From Paenibacillus glycanilyticus NBRC 16618 (lineage in GTDB: Bacteria > Bacillota > Bacilli > Paenibacillales > Paenibacillaceae), in contig NZ_BILY01000034.1 of NCBI RefSeq assembly GCF_004000805.1, forward strand, positions 17,881 to 81,880: a stretch of 64,000 nt of DNA. Reading direction: 5' to 3'. Below the pieces are notes generated by a model. The model did not search any database. It had not been told where the DNA came from and was given only the letters and a program-made list of their open reading frames with translations. The stretch's first letter is position 1. The number at the start of each line of letters is the position of its first letter. A program made the translations under genes and the position numbers. Of this stretch, positions 1-7,250 are shown in pieces.

Positions 1-216
1 ACCTTTGCCGCAATGAAAGGCTCGCAAAGCGTGGAAGAGGTGAAGGAGGCTGCTGTAAGTTTACGTGAGCTGAAAGCGAAGGTCCGTGCAGAGCATGCCT
101 TCAAATTGCCTTTCGAACAGTCGGAACGCTACATCGTGCTTATCAATAAGACGGATGCTACGCCAAAAAAATATCCGCGCAAAGCAGGCACTCCGCTTAA
201 ACAGCCTCTTGTGTAA
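1..216 (+). CDS. rsmG: 16S rRNA (guanine-N7) methyltransferase RsmG, C-terminal end (partial)
   Basis: The reading frame is open from base 1 and stops at 214-216, so only the last 71 residues are present. The closing segment, with LPFEQSERYIVLINK followed by a KKYPRKAGTPLKQPL-type tail, is the conserved C-terminus of RsmG (GidB), which methylates N7 of a guanine in 16S rRNA using S-adenosylmethionine. In Bacillota rsmG is followed by noc, soj and spo0J, exactly as here. The SAM-binding core lies outside the window. A palindromic hairpin follows 10 bases after the stop. Confidence 0.9.
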   Translation, partial: TFAAMKGSQSVEEVKEAAVSLRELKAKVRAEHAFKLPFEQSERYIVLINKTDATPKKYPRKAGTPLKQPLV

Positions 217-226
217 TGACAAAACG

Positions 227-264
227 AAACCTCCGTATGTTCCACGTGAAACATACGGAGGTTT
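227..264 (+). terminator. Near-perfect 38-bp palindrome after rsmG, probable terminator enclosing parS
   Basis: A 14-base arm at 227-240 is exactly complementary to 251-264, with a 10-base loop, and the right arm runs into GTTTTATTT. This is a plausible rho-independent terminator for rsmG. The centre of the palindrome is a consensus parS site (238-253). Bases 265-535, up to the noc start, show no further recognisable feature. Confidence 0.8.
238..253. promoter_or_regulatory. parS: parS site (Spo0J/ParB binding)
   Basis: TGTTCCACGTGAAACA matches the Bacillota parS consensus TGTTNCACGTGAAACA at every defined position. It lies in the intergenic region between rsmG and noc, upstream of the soj-spo0J genes whose products act on it. 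It forms the centre of the terminator-like palindrome after rsmG. Confidence 0.9.
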
Positions 265-535
265 TATTTGTGTCTATCCGAAATATTACGAAGATCAAGC
301 AGGAAAAAACCAAATTGAAGTCGAAATAAAAGGGTAGAGAAAGAATCCCGTTCTTAAAAGGTTTTACATAGGGTTTCTAACGCAACAGCGAGTCTATTAA
401 ACGAGGTTGTCTGAGAGAAGTAATATAGATAAAATGGTAGTAACGGGAATTTTACCGTTAATGCATAGCAGCACATCTTGGAAACCAACCACTATAACGG
501 TAATGGTTTCTTGGTCGGGTGGTAGAGTAGATAAT

Positions 536-1354
536 ATGAAAGAATCATTTTCCCGTTTGTTCGGTCTAAGTGATCAGCGAAGCGGTCAAGAAGAGGTTCG
601 GCAGATTCCTATTCAAGATATTGATACGAGTCCATTCCAGCCTCGGACAATCTTCGATGATGAACGTATCGATGAGTTGTGCCAAACGATCAAAACGCAT
701 GGCGTTATTCAACCCATCGTTGTTCGCGCTCGAAATGGCAGATATGAGATTATTGCAGGCGAACGTCGTTGGCGGGCGGTAACAAAGCTTGGATATGATA
801 CAATTCCGGCTATTATCCGCGAATTTAACGATTCACAGACGGCCTCTATCGCATTGATCGAAAATTTGCAACGCGAGAATTTGACGGCGATTGAGGAAGC
901 GGTTGCCTACCAAAAGCTGATCGAGCTTCATGAGCTGACACAGGAGAGCCTTGCGCAGCGTTTAGGCAAGAGTCAGTCTACAATTGCAAACAAGCTGCGG
1001 TTGCTGGGATTAAATGACACTGTCAAAGAAGCCCTTGCTAGTCGTAAAATATCAGAGAGACATGCGAGAGCGTTGCTTTCTCTCGATACGGAAGAGCTTC
1101 AGAATCAGGTGCTCGAAGAGATCATTACGAAGGAATTAAACGTCAAACAGACGGAGAATCGTATTGCATCTCTGAAGGAAGAACCGAAGTCGAAGCAAAC
1201 GAAGCGGTTTGCGATGCCGAAGAACACGCGTCTTGCTTTTAATACGATCCGTCAAGCTGTTCAGATGGTGTCCAGCACAGGGATGGAAATCAAAGCAGAC
1301 GAAAAAGACCTTGGCGATTTTTATGAAATTACTATTCATATACCGAAAAATTAG
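536..1354 (+). CDS. noc: Nucleoid occlusion protein Noc
   Basis: A 272-residue ParB-family protein. The start at 536 gives MKESFSRLFGL, which matches the usual Noc N-terminus; the longer frame from 407 adds sequence not typical of Noc. It has the ParB N-terminal box with FQPRTIFDD, HGVIQPIVVR and IAGERRWRAV, then ENLQRENLTAIEEA and the HTH region with LAQRLGKSQSTIANKLRLL. Noc binds its own DNA sites, associates with the membrane through an N-terminal amphipathic helix and blocks division over the nucleoid. It is a paralogue of spo0J downstream; position and N-terminus identify it as Noc. I found no clear Noc-binding palindrome in the window. Confidence 0.93.
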   Translation: MKESFSRLFGLSDQRSGQEEVRQIPIQDIDTSPFQPRTIFDDERIDELCQTIKTHGVIQPIVVRARNGRYEIIAGERRWRAVTKLGYDTIPAIIREFNDSQTASIALIENLQRENLTAIEEAVAYQKLIELHELTQESLAQRLGKSQSTIANKLRLLGLNDTVKEALASRKISERHARALLSLDTEELQNQVLEEIITKELNVKQTENRIASLKEEPKSKQTKRFAMPKNTRLAFNTIRQAVQMVSSTGMEIKADEKDLGDFYEITIHIPKN

Positions 1355-1398
1355 CTTTGCGTAAGTCATCCATGATGAACGTAATAGTACTAATCCGG

Positions 1399-1419
1399 GC
1401 CGTCCTCTTCGAGGACGGC
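1399..1419 (+). other. Hairpin between noc and soj
   Basis: A 9-bp perfect stem, GCCGTCCTC (1399-1407) with GAGGACGGC (1411-1419), closes on a 3-base loop 45 bases after the noc stop. No T-run follows, so it may be a processing or attenuating hairpin rather than a full terminator. The soj ribosome binding site AGAGGTGA lies at 1481-1488. Confidence 0.45.
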
Positions 1420-1494
1420 GAAACCGTTTATACCGATACGTTTCACCGTTAGATCATCAGGGGATTAAAAGTTTGGACACAGAGGTGAACAAGT

Positions 1495-2268
1495 TTGTCT
1501 AAAATCATTGCAATAGCCAATCAAAAGGGCGGTGTTGGTAAAACGACAACGTCTGTTAACTTAGGGGCTTGCCTGGCAACACTCGGTAGACGGGTGCTGC
1601 TTGTTGACATTGACCCTCAAGGGAACACGACAAGCGGAATTGGCATTAACAAAGCAGATGTAAATAATTGTATTTATGATGTATTGATTAATGATGTGCA
1701 TCCGAAGGATGCCATGTTTGAAACAAAGATTGATGGTCTGAAGATCATTCCCGCGACGATTCAGCTCGCAGGTGCCGAGATTGAAATGGTACCAACGATT
1801 TCGCGTGAGCTTCGTCTGAAAAAGGCTTTGTCCCTCGTTAAGGATCAATTCGATTATATTCTAATTGATTGCCCGCCGTCTCTTGGCCTGCTGACGATTA
1901 ACTCGTTAACGGCGGCTGATTCGGTTATCATTCCAATTCAATGCGAATATTACGCGCTGGAAGGACTAAGCCAGCTCTTAAATACAGTAAGACTTGTTCA
2001 GAAGCATCTGAATACGGCGCTTCAAATTGAGGGCGTATTACTGACCATGCTGGACGCTCGGACTAACTTGGGTATTCAGGTTATCGAAGAAGTGAAAAAG
2101 TATTTCCAGCAGAAAGTGTATCAAACCATCATTCCTCGTAATGTTCGCTTAAGTGAAGCGCCTTCTCACGGCGAAGCTATTATTACGTATGACCCAAGAT
2201 CCAAAGGTGCTGAAGTATATCTTGAACTTGCTAAGGAAGTGATTATGTATGAGCAAGCGGCTAGGTAG
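1495..2268 (+). CDS. soj: Chromosome partitioning ATPase Soj (ParA family)
   Basis: A 257-residue MinD/ParA-type ATPase. The deviant Walker A motif KGGVGKTTT is near residues 11-19, the switch region VDIDPQGNTTSG near 38-49, and Walker B-like YILIDCPPSLG near 119-129. Soj binds DNA non-specifically as an ATP dimer, is regulated by Spo0J, and in Bacillus modulates DnaA and origin segregation. Translation probably starts at TTG 1495, preceded by AGAGGTGA; this gives MSKIIAIANQKGG, the family N-terminus. Its last 20 bases overlap the start of spo0J, implying coupled expression. Confidence 0.96.
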   Translation: MSKIIAIANQKGGVGKTTTSVNLGACLATLGRRVLLVDIDPQGNTTSGIGINKADVNNCIYDVLINDVHPKDAMFETKIDGLKIIPATIQLAGAEIEMVPTISRELRLKKALSLVKDQFDYILIDCPPSLGLLTINSLTAADSVIIPIQCEYYALEGLSQLLNTVRLVQKHLNTALQIEGVLLTMLDARTNLGIQVIEEVKKYFQQKVYQTIIPRNVRLSEAPSHGEAIITYDPRSKGAEVYLELAKEVIMYEQAAR

Positions 2269-3106
2269 AGGACTTGATGCGCTTATTCCATCGCTTTCGG
2301 TAAGCGAAGACGATAAAGTCATTGAAATTCAATTAACGCAATTGCGTCCAAACCCATACCAACCACGCAAAACGTTTGATGATGAATCCATAAAGGAATT
2401 GGCAGAGTCGATCAAACAGCACGGTGTCATTCAGCCGATCATTGTGCGGACGGTATTGAAGGGTTATGAGATCATTGCAGGGGAAAGACGGTTCCGTGCA
2501 TCGCAGCTTTGCGGCAATGCAACGATCCCTGCAGTGGTGCGAGCATTTTCCGATCAACAGGTAATGGAAATTGCTTTGATTGAAAACCTGCAACGTGAAG
2601 ATCTGAATGCGATTGAAACAGCCATGGCTTATCAAGGGTTAATGGATAAGTTCAAGCTAACTCAGGAAGAGTTATCGATGAAGGTGGGGAAGTCCCGTTC
2701 CCATATCGCGAACTTCCTTCGCCTTCTTGCACTGCCTGTTGAGATCAAAAACAATGTTTCACGTGGAACAATCTCGATGGGGCATGCTAGAGCATTAGTG
2801 GGAATCAAGGATGCTGCCGTCCAGAAGGACATGGCTGACCGGACTGTCAATCTTGGCTGGAGCGTGCGCGATCTAGAAGAAGCGATTCAGAAACTTGAAG
2901 TGAAGGAAACGGTAGAAGCGGCAAAAGCGAAAGCAAAGTCGAAGAAACGGGATCCGTATATCGAGAGCTTGGAAGAGTCGCTAAGAGACCGTTTTAAAAC
3001 AACGGTTAAGATTAAGCAGCAAAAGGATAAAGGGAAAATCGAGCTGCAATACTACAATAAGCAGGATCTCGAGCGGCTGCTCGAACTGCTCCAGAATATG
3101 GCATGA
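2249..3106 (+). CDS. spo0J: Chromosome partitioning protein Spo0J (ParB), CTPase and parS-binding
   Basis: A 285-residue ParB. It begins MSKRLGRGLDALIP, the conserved Soj-stimulating N-terminal peptide. The CTP-binding ParB/Srx domain follows, with NPYQPRKTFDD, HGVIQPIIVR and AGERRFRAS near residues 30-90, then ENLQREDLNAIETA, an HTH (LSMKVGKSRSHIANFLRLL) and a C-terminal dimerisation region (SLEESLRDRFKTTVKI onward). Spo0J clamps onto parS, spreads and loads SMC. A consensus parS lies within this gene, as in Bacillus subtilis. It overlaps soj by 20 bases and ends shortly before a two-level hairpin. Confidence 0.96.
   Translation: MSKRLGRGLDALIPSLSVSEDDKVIEIQLTQLRPNPYQPRKTFDDESIKELAESIKQHGVIQPIIVRTVLKGYEIIAGERRFRASQLCGNATIPAVVRAFSDQQVMEIALIENLQREDLNAIETAMAYQGLMDKFKLTQEELSMKVGKSRSHIANFLRLLALPVEIKNNVSRGTISMGHARALVGIKDAAVQKDMADRTVNLGWSVRDLEEAIQKLEVKETVEAAKAKAKSKKRDPYIESLEESLRDRFKTTVKIKQQKDKGKIELQYYNKQDLERLLELLQNMA
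2755..2770. promoter_or_regulatory. parS: parS site inside spo0J
   Basis: TGTTTCACGTGGAACA is the reverse complement of TGTTCCACGTGAAACA, identical to the site at 238-253 and a full match to the Bacillota parS consensus on the minus strand. It lies in the coding sequence of spo0J, where Bacillus subtilis also carries a parS. Confidence 0.9.
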
Positions 3107-3120
3107 TTTAGGTTAATTTC

Positions 3121-3173
3121 TAGCATACCAAAGTTGTAATCTTTGTACCGAAAGATTAAACTAAGGTATGCTA
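3121..3173 (+). terminator. Two-level hairpin after spo0J, probable terminator
   Basis: Outer arms TAGCATACC (3121-3129) and GGTATGCTA (3165-3173) are perfectly complementary, and inside them AATCTTT (3138-3144) pairs with AAAGATT (3151-3157). The following bases are T-rich (TTCTTATGTTCTG) but not a clean T-run. It ends the soj-spo0J transcript or forms a structured leader for the next gene. Confidence 0.5.
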
Positions 3174-3244
3174 TTCTTATGTTCTGTTATGGTATTTAAA
3201 AGAGAAATTTGAGAGGAAAGAAAGAGAGAGGAGGATGGAACAAG

Positions 3245-4402
3245 GTGGAAGGGATTATCTATTTGGACCATGCTGCAACTTCGTGGCCAAAGCCGCCGGC
3301 TGTACTGGAGGCGATGCAGCATGCCATGCTGCATGAAGCGGCAAATCCGGGACGAGGCAGTCATCGGATGGCTGTAAAGGCTAGCCGTGTCTTGTTTGAT
3401 ACGAGGAAGCAATTAGCGAAGCTGTTTCGGATTAAAAATCCGAATGATATAGCATTTGCCGCCAATACGACAGCCGCATTAAATATGGCAATCAAGGGCT
3501 GGGTGAAAAGCGGGGACCATGTGATTGCTACTTCGGTTGAGCATAATTCGGTAAGAAGGCCACTGGAGTATTTAAAGCACGCTCTAGGTATTCATGTTAC
3601 GTATGTAGAGTCAGATGAGGCAGGCAGAATTCAGGTGGAACGGATTGCTTCGGCCATAACTGCGCAAACTTCATTAATTATAGTTAACCATAGCTCTAAT
3701 CTGCTCGGCACCATTGCGCCAATCGCTCAAATTGGCGAGCTGGCCCGAAAAAAGGGCATAAAGCTCCTTGTTGATGCAGCTCAAAGCGCCGGCATTCTTG
3801 AGATTGATGTAGAGGCGATGGGAATCGATATGATGGCCTTTCCTGGCCATAAAGGATTGCTTGGCCCACAAGGCACAGGAGGCCTGTACATCCATCCTAG
3901 CGTTGATCTCGTTCCTCAGCTGCATGGCGGAACAGGGAGTCAATCTGAGGCTCCTGAGCAGCCTAGCGTGCGTCCTGACCGGTATGAGGCAGGAACGCAA
4001 AATACACCCGGCCTCGCAGGTCTCAAGGCGGGTGTCGAATATGTTCTGCATGAGACGGTTCATAACATCCATACTAAGGAATGGGCATTAACCCAGCGGA
4101 TAATGGACGGACTATTAGAGGTGGATGGGATTAAGGTTCTTGGGCCAAAGGTTGGCGAGCAAAGAACGGGGATAGTCGCATTCGTAGCCGACGGAATCGA
4201 TCCGTCTGAAATGTCCTTTATACTTGATCAGCATTATCAAATTGCGGTTAGAGCGGGCTTTCATTGCACACCGCTGGCCCATGCCTGTGCAGGTACAACA
4301 GGAACAGGCGCAGTACGAGCAAGCGTAGGTTGTTTTACAACAGAGCAAGAAGCGGATGCCCTTGTTGCAGCAGTGAAAGAAATACGGAAGCAATATTCTT
4401 AG
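3245..4402 (+). CDS. Cysteine desulfurase-family aminotransferase class V
   Basis: A 385-residue PLP-dependent enzyme beginning MEGIIYLDHAATSWPKPP, the hallmark of the NifS/CsdA fold. Ligands for PLP include the TSVEHNSV segment and the Schiff-base lysine in AFPGHKGLLGPQGTGGLY. The C-terminal RAGFHCTPLAH carries the candidate catalytic cysteine, as in the family described as cysteine desulfurase family protein in Gram-positives. GTG 3245 is chosen because AGGAGG sits at 3228-3233; the frame can be extended to TTG 3209 but that covers the ribosome binding site. No scaffold gene (iscU/sufU) is nearby, so its sulfur acceptor is unknown. Confidence 0.85.
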   Translation: MEGIIYLDHAATSWPKPPAVLEAMQHAMLHEAANPGRGSHRMAVKASRVLFDTRKQLAKLFRIKNPNDIAFAANTTAALNMAIKGWVKSGDHVIATSVEHNSVRRPLEYLKHALGIHVTYVESDEAGRIQVERIASAITAQTSLIIVNHSSNLLGTIAPIAQIGELARKKGIKLLVDAAQSAGILEIDVEAMGIDMMAFPGHKGLLGPQGTGGLYIHPSVDLVPQLHGGTGSQSEAPEQPSVRPDRYEAGTQNTPGLAGLKAGVEYVLHETVHNIHTKEWALTQRIMDGLLEVDGIKVLGPKVGEQRTGIVAFVADGIDPSEMSFILDQHYQIAVRAGFHCTPLAHACAGTTGTGAVRASVGCFTTEQEADALVAAVKEIRKQYS

Positions 4403-4430
4403 CATAATTTTCTGGGGGCGGAAGTTCGAA

Positions 4431-4913
4431 ATGGATGAGTGGACGAATAACCCGATGAATGGGGTTACGGTTGTACTGGCATTGTTGGTCGTCGTGTTAT
4501 TGATTAGAATTTCAATTGTTGGCAGAAGGCTGAAAAAGCTTAGAAAGCAGTATGTGGAAGTGATGGGCAACACGGGCATTACGAATCTGGAAGAAGTCAT
4601 TATCGATTTGAAGCAGTCCATTACGGCGCAAGAGCTGCAAAGCGAGAAGCTCCTGAAGCAAATGGAACAGATGAAGGAAGTGCAGCAGCAGGAAAAAGGC
4701 CGCGTTGGTGTACTGCGCTACAATGCATTCGCCGATCAGGGTAGTGATCTCAGCTTCTCGATTGCTGTGGTAAATGCGGCGCAGGATGGGGTAGTGATCT
4801 CAGGGCTACACAGCCGGGAGAATACTTACGTGTATGCCAAGCCGGTAAGCAAAGGCGAATCGAATTATACCCTTACTCCGGAAGAGCGCAAGGCAATAGC
4901 TGAAGCGAAGTAA
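4431..4913 (+). CDS. DUF4446 family membrane-anchored protein
   Basis: A 160-residue protein with one N-terminal transmembrane helix (about residues 10-30), a basic stretch GRRLKKLRKQ, a coiled-coil region (about 45-90) and a C-terminal domain GRVGVLRYNAFADQGSDLSFSIAVV...GVVISGLHSRENTYVYAKPV, the diagnostic DUF4446 signature. The function of the family is unknown. It follows the aminotransferase by 28 bases with GGGGGCGGAAG as ribosome binding site, so the two are probably cotranscribed. Its stop directly abuts the stop of yyaC on the other strand. Confidence 0.85.
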   Translation: MDEWTNNPMNGVTVVLALLVVVLLIRISIVGRRLKKLRKQYVEVMGNTGITNLEEVIIDLKQSITAQELQSEKLLKQMEQMKEVQQQEKGRVGVLRYNAFADQGSDLSFSIAVVNAAQDGVVISGLHSRENTYVYAKPVSKGESNYTLTPEERKAIAEAK

Positions 4914-5531
4914 TTAATTAGTGCCCGGATGTTCCAGGGCGGCTGCCTGTTCTCTGGAGCGTGCAGAGACATGGATGCTGTTCATGATGGAGGAGAATAC
5001 GCTGGAAGCGATGATGTCGGCCATTTTCATGACCAGATGTAAACGCGTGTTCTGCAGGACAAAATACTCCATGAATCCGCCCACGTTAACGATACCTGTA
5101 ATATGGATGTCGCCAACAGGAGGGAGCTCCTTGTTTACGCCGGCGCCAGGTCTTACGGGGCCTGTGCCTACTTGAATCGAGCCGATGCTGGATACTTGCC
5201 CAAGGCAGGCGTCAATGCCGATAACAAACGGTTTTTGATAAGTGCGATTGATCTGATGGAGTGTCTCTTCGAGGTTCATGGCATGTACGGGCTCTTCTAA
5301 AGTGCCGTATAGGGAGAAGTAGGGGCTCTGATACTTGGAAAGGGTCGTGCCGATCAGTGGGCCAAGAGAATCGCCGGTAGAACGGTCTGTTCCAACGCAC
5401 ACGATTACGATAGGCCGCCCGGCCGACATCTCGTCGATCATAAGAGATAGCCGGTTGACGATTTGACCAACAGCATTCGCTTCCGTGTAAGGAACCTTTA
5501 ACGGTATATCCTTCATAAAAGATAGTTTCAT
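4914..5531 (-). CDS. yyaC: Spore protease-like protein YyaC
   Basis: A 205-residue protein of the YyaC/DUF1256 family, related to the germination protease GPR. Conserved motifs are IVCVGTDRSTGDSLGPLIGT near residues 42-61, a GTLEEPVHAMNL segment, VIGIDACLGQ and the PPVGDIHITGIVNVGGFMEY region. It is a sporulation gene that sits next to soj-spo0J in Bacillus. Start 5531 is preceded by GGAGGGG. The gene is convergent with the DUF4446 gene with no bases between the two stops. Confidence 0.9.
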   Translation of the reverse strand: MKLSFMKDIPLKVPYTEANAVGQIVNRLSLMIDEMSAGRPIVIVCVGTDRSTGDSLGPLIGTTLSKYQSPYFSLYGTLEEPVHAMNLEETLHQINRTYQKPFVIGIDACLGQVSSIGSIQVGTGPVRPGAGVNKELPPVGDIHITGIVNVGGFMEYFVLQNTRLHLVMKMADIIASSVFSSIMNSIHVSARSREQAAALEHPGTN

Positions 5532-5644
5532 AGAATCCCCTCCATAAATGCCAATATGATACTAGTATATGGATAGGACAACCATTTTATACGTCGCGAA
5601 GCCAATAGTTTCGTTCTATGAGGTGAGGGAGAGGAGAAATCGCG

Positions 5645-5884
5645 ATGTTAATCGCCTTTGATTCGACACAGCAAGCGCTGCGCGCGGAGATGCTGCTGGA
5701 ATACGCGGAGGTTGAAATCGATATATGCCCAACTCCGAAAGAGATTACGGCCGGCTGCGCGTTATCGATTCATTTTCCGGGAGAAGAGCTGGAAACGGTC
5801 AAGCATGTTATCGAAACGGAGAATGTAGAAATAAGAGGAGTTTTCAAACCGATTCAGGACGGGTATGAACAAGTTGACCTGTAG
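5645..5884 (+). CDS. DUF3343 domain-containing protein
   Basis: A 79-residue soluble protein: MLIAFDSTQQALRAEMLLEYAEVEIDICPTPKEITAGCALSIHF. This is the putative Se/S carrier-like DUF3343 fold, in which a substrate-like segment follows PTPKEIT and a cysteine (here GCAL) sits on a conserved turn. The biochemical role is unproven; other members co-occur with cysteine desulfurases, and one is encoded 1.2 kb upstream. GGAGAGGAG lies about 8 bases before the ATG. Confidence 0.8.
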   Translation: MLIAFDSTQQALRAEMLLEYAEVEIDICPTPKEITAGCALSIHFPGEELETVKHVIETENVEIRGVFKPIQDGYEQVDL

Positions 5885-5911
5885 GATGTGCAAGGATGGT
5901 GGTGCGGTAAA

Positions 5912-6787
5912 ATGGATATTCAAGCCTACTATAAAGATGTTGCGGCATGGATGACAAGCGAGACAACATGGGAAGGTTTTGGACAATCGGTCTTGCGTAT
6001 TGCGCTTATTATCATCATTGGACAGGTTATTATCTGGACTGCAAACAAAACGATTGACCGGGTCGTATTAAATCGCTCGGAGAGCCGAATGGTCCTTCAA
6101 ACCAGAAGAATGACGACCGTAGGCAAGCTGGTCAAAAACATGATCTCCTATGCGGGATATTTCATTATCGGCATGCTTGTGCTTGACGAGTTTGGCGTAC
6201 AGCTGGCGCCGCTGCTCGCGGGGGCAGGTGTCATTGGACTGGCTATCGGATTTGGTGCCCAAAGTCTAGTGAAAGATATTATTACGGGTTTCTTTATTAT
6301 ATTTGAAGATCAGTTCGCGGTTGGCGATGTCATTCAGACGGGCAATTTCAAAGGAACGGTCGAGGTTATTGGACTTCGGGCAACACGGATTCTTAGCTGG
6401 ACGGGAGAAGTTCATATTATTCCGAACGGCATGATCAATGAGGTTACGAATTTCTCGATGCATAATTCAATTGCGTTTATTGATGTATCGATTGGTTATG
6501 AGGAGGACGCGGAGAAAGCGATTGTGATAATCCGCAGAGAACTCGAACGGTTTGAGAATGACAATCTCGTTAAGCCTCCGGAGGTGCTGGGTATCCAGAC
6601 CATGCTTTCAACCGAAGTTAAGGTACGCATAACGGCAGAATGTCTTCCTAATACGCAAGCTGTTGTAGCAAGGGCATTAAATGCTTATATCAAGAAAGTG
6701 CTGGACGGCCACGGAATTGACATTCCGTATCCGCGAATGGTAACGTATCATCGCAATGAAAGGGGCGGCGATCCGAATGGAGCGTAA
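5912..6787 (+). CDS. Small-conductance mechanosensitive channel, MscS family
   Basis: A 291-residue membrane protein with about three hydrophobic helices: residues 22-40 (VLRIALIIIIGQVIIWTA), 68-88 and a TM3-like pore helix 93-125 rich in Gly and Ala (LLAGAGVIGLAIGFGAQSLVKDIITGFFIIFED). The cytosolic beta domain follows with FAVGDVIQTGNFKGTVEVIGLRATRI and IPNGMINEVTNFS, which are MscS signatures. It relieves turgor during hypo-osmotic shock. ATG 5912 is chosen; an in-frame GTG at 5888 has no ribosome binding site. It ends inside the start of the DUF951 gene (11-base overlap). Confidence 0.9.
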   Translation: MDIQAYYKDVAAWMTSETTWEGFGQSVLRIALIIIIGQVIIWTANKTIDRVVLNRSESRMVLQTRRMTTVGKLVKNMISYAGYFIIGMLVLDEFGVQLAPLLAGAGVIGLAIGFGAQSLVKDIITGFFIIFEDQFAVGDVIQTGNFKGTVEVIGLRATRILSWTGEVHIIPNGMINEVTNFSMHNSIAFIDVSIGYEEDAEKAIVIIRRELERFENDNLVKPPEVLGIQTMLSTEVKVRITAECLPNTQAVVARALNAYIKKVLDGHGIDIPYPRMVTYHRNERGGDPNGA

Positions 6788-6980
6788 ACAATTCGAGCTG
6801 GGCGATATCGTTCAAATGAAGAAGCAGCATCCCTGCGGATCCAATGAAATGGAAATTATCCGCATGGGGATGGATATCCGTATCAAATGCGTTGGCTGCA
6901 AGCATAGCGTTCTGATTCCGAGAGCAAAGTTCGAGAAAAATATGAAGAAAGTGCTGCGTTCCGCAGCGGATTCCGGGTAA
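6777..6980 (+). CDS. DUF951 family small protein (YyzM-like)
   Basis: A 67-residue protein: MERKQFELGDIVQMKKQHPCGSNEMEIIRMGMDIRIKCVGCKHSVLIPRAKFEKNMKKVL. This is the DUF951 pattern: a KKxHPCGxNxWE-like segment then CxxC followed by a LIPRxxFEKxxKK tail. Function is unknown; a KOW/SH3-like fold with a metal site from the cysteines is possible. ATG 6777 follows AGGGGCGG. In Bacillus, yyzM also sits between soj-spo0J and rpsF next to an MscS-type gene. Confidence 0.85.
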   Translation: MERKQFELGDIVQMKKQHPCGSNEMEIIRMGMDIRIKCVGCKHSVLIPRAKFEKNMKKVLRSAADSG

Positions 6981-7013
6981 AACGAACAGGCTTAATATTT
7001 TTTAAAAAAACAG

Positions 7014-7042
7014 TTGCATTGGGACAAGGCCTGTGATAATAT
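7014..7042 (+). promoter_or_regulatory. SigA-type promoter for tRNA-Ser
   Basis: TTGCAT (7014-7019), a 17-base spacer and TATAAT-like TAATAT (7037-7042), placing the start point around 7049, about 14 bases upstream of the tRNA. Spacing and position fit a vegetative promoter. Confidence 0.7.
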
Positions 7043-7062
7043 AGTTTTTGCTTGACACAAAC

Positions 7063-7153
7063 GGAGAGGTACCCAAGAGGCCCAAGGGGGCTGACTCGAA
7101 ATCAGCTAGGCGTGTCAAAGCGTGCGTGGGTTCGAATCCCACCCTCTCCGCCA
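7063..7153 (+). tRNA. tRNA-Ser (anticodon CGA)
   Basis: A 91-base class II tRNA with encoded CCA (7151-7153). The acceptor stem is GGAGAGG (7063-7069) with CCTCTCC (7143-7149), discriminator G. The anticodon arm is GCTGA-CTCGAAA-TCAGC with anticodon CGA, reading UCG. A long variable arm (TAGGCGTGTCAAAGCGTGC) and a T arm with GTTCGAATC are visible. Long variable arm plus G73 discriminator identify serine. Confidence 0.95.
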
Positions 7154-7191
7154 TATTCGTCCATAACGCTTAGGCGGTTACATAAAGAAGA

Positions 7192-7224
7192 AAGCTCCTA
7201 CGAGATCACGTAGGAGCTTTTTTT
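7192..7224 (+). terminator. Terminator after tRNA-Ser
   Basis: AAGCTCCTACG (7192-7202) pairs perfectly with CGTAGGAGCTT (7209-7219), loop of six, followed by a run of Ts. Confidence 0.9.
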
Positions 7225-7250
7225 ATCTTCGGGAGAAGCAGGTGAGTGGA

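Noticed and set aside
407..535. Upstream extension of noc to base 407
   Set aside because: The added 43 residues do not resemble Noc; the conserved N-terminus MKESFSRLFGL begins at 536.
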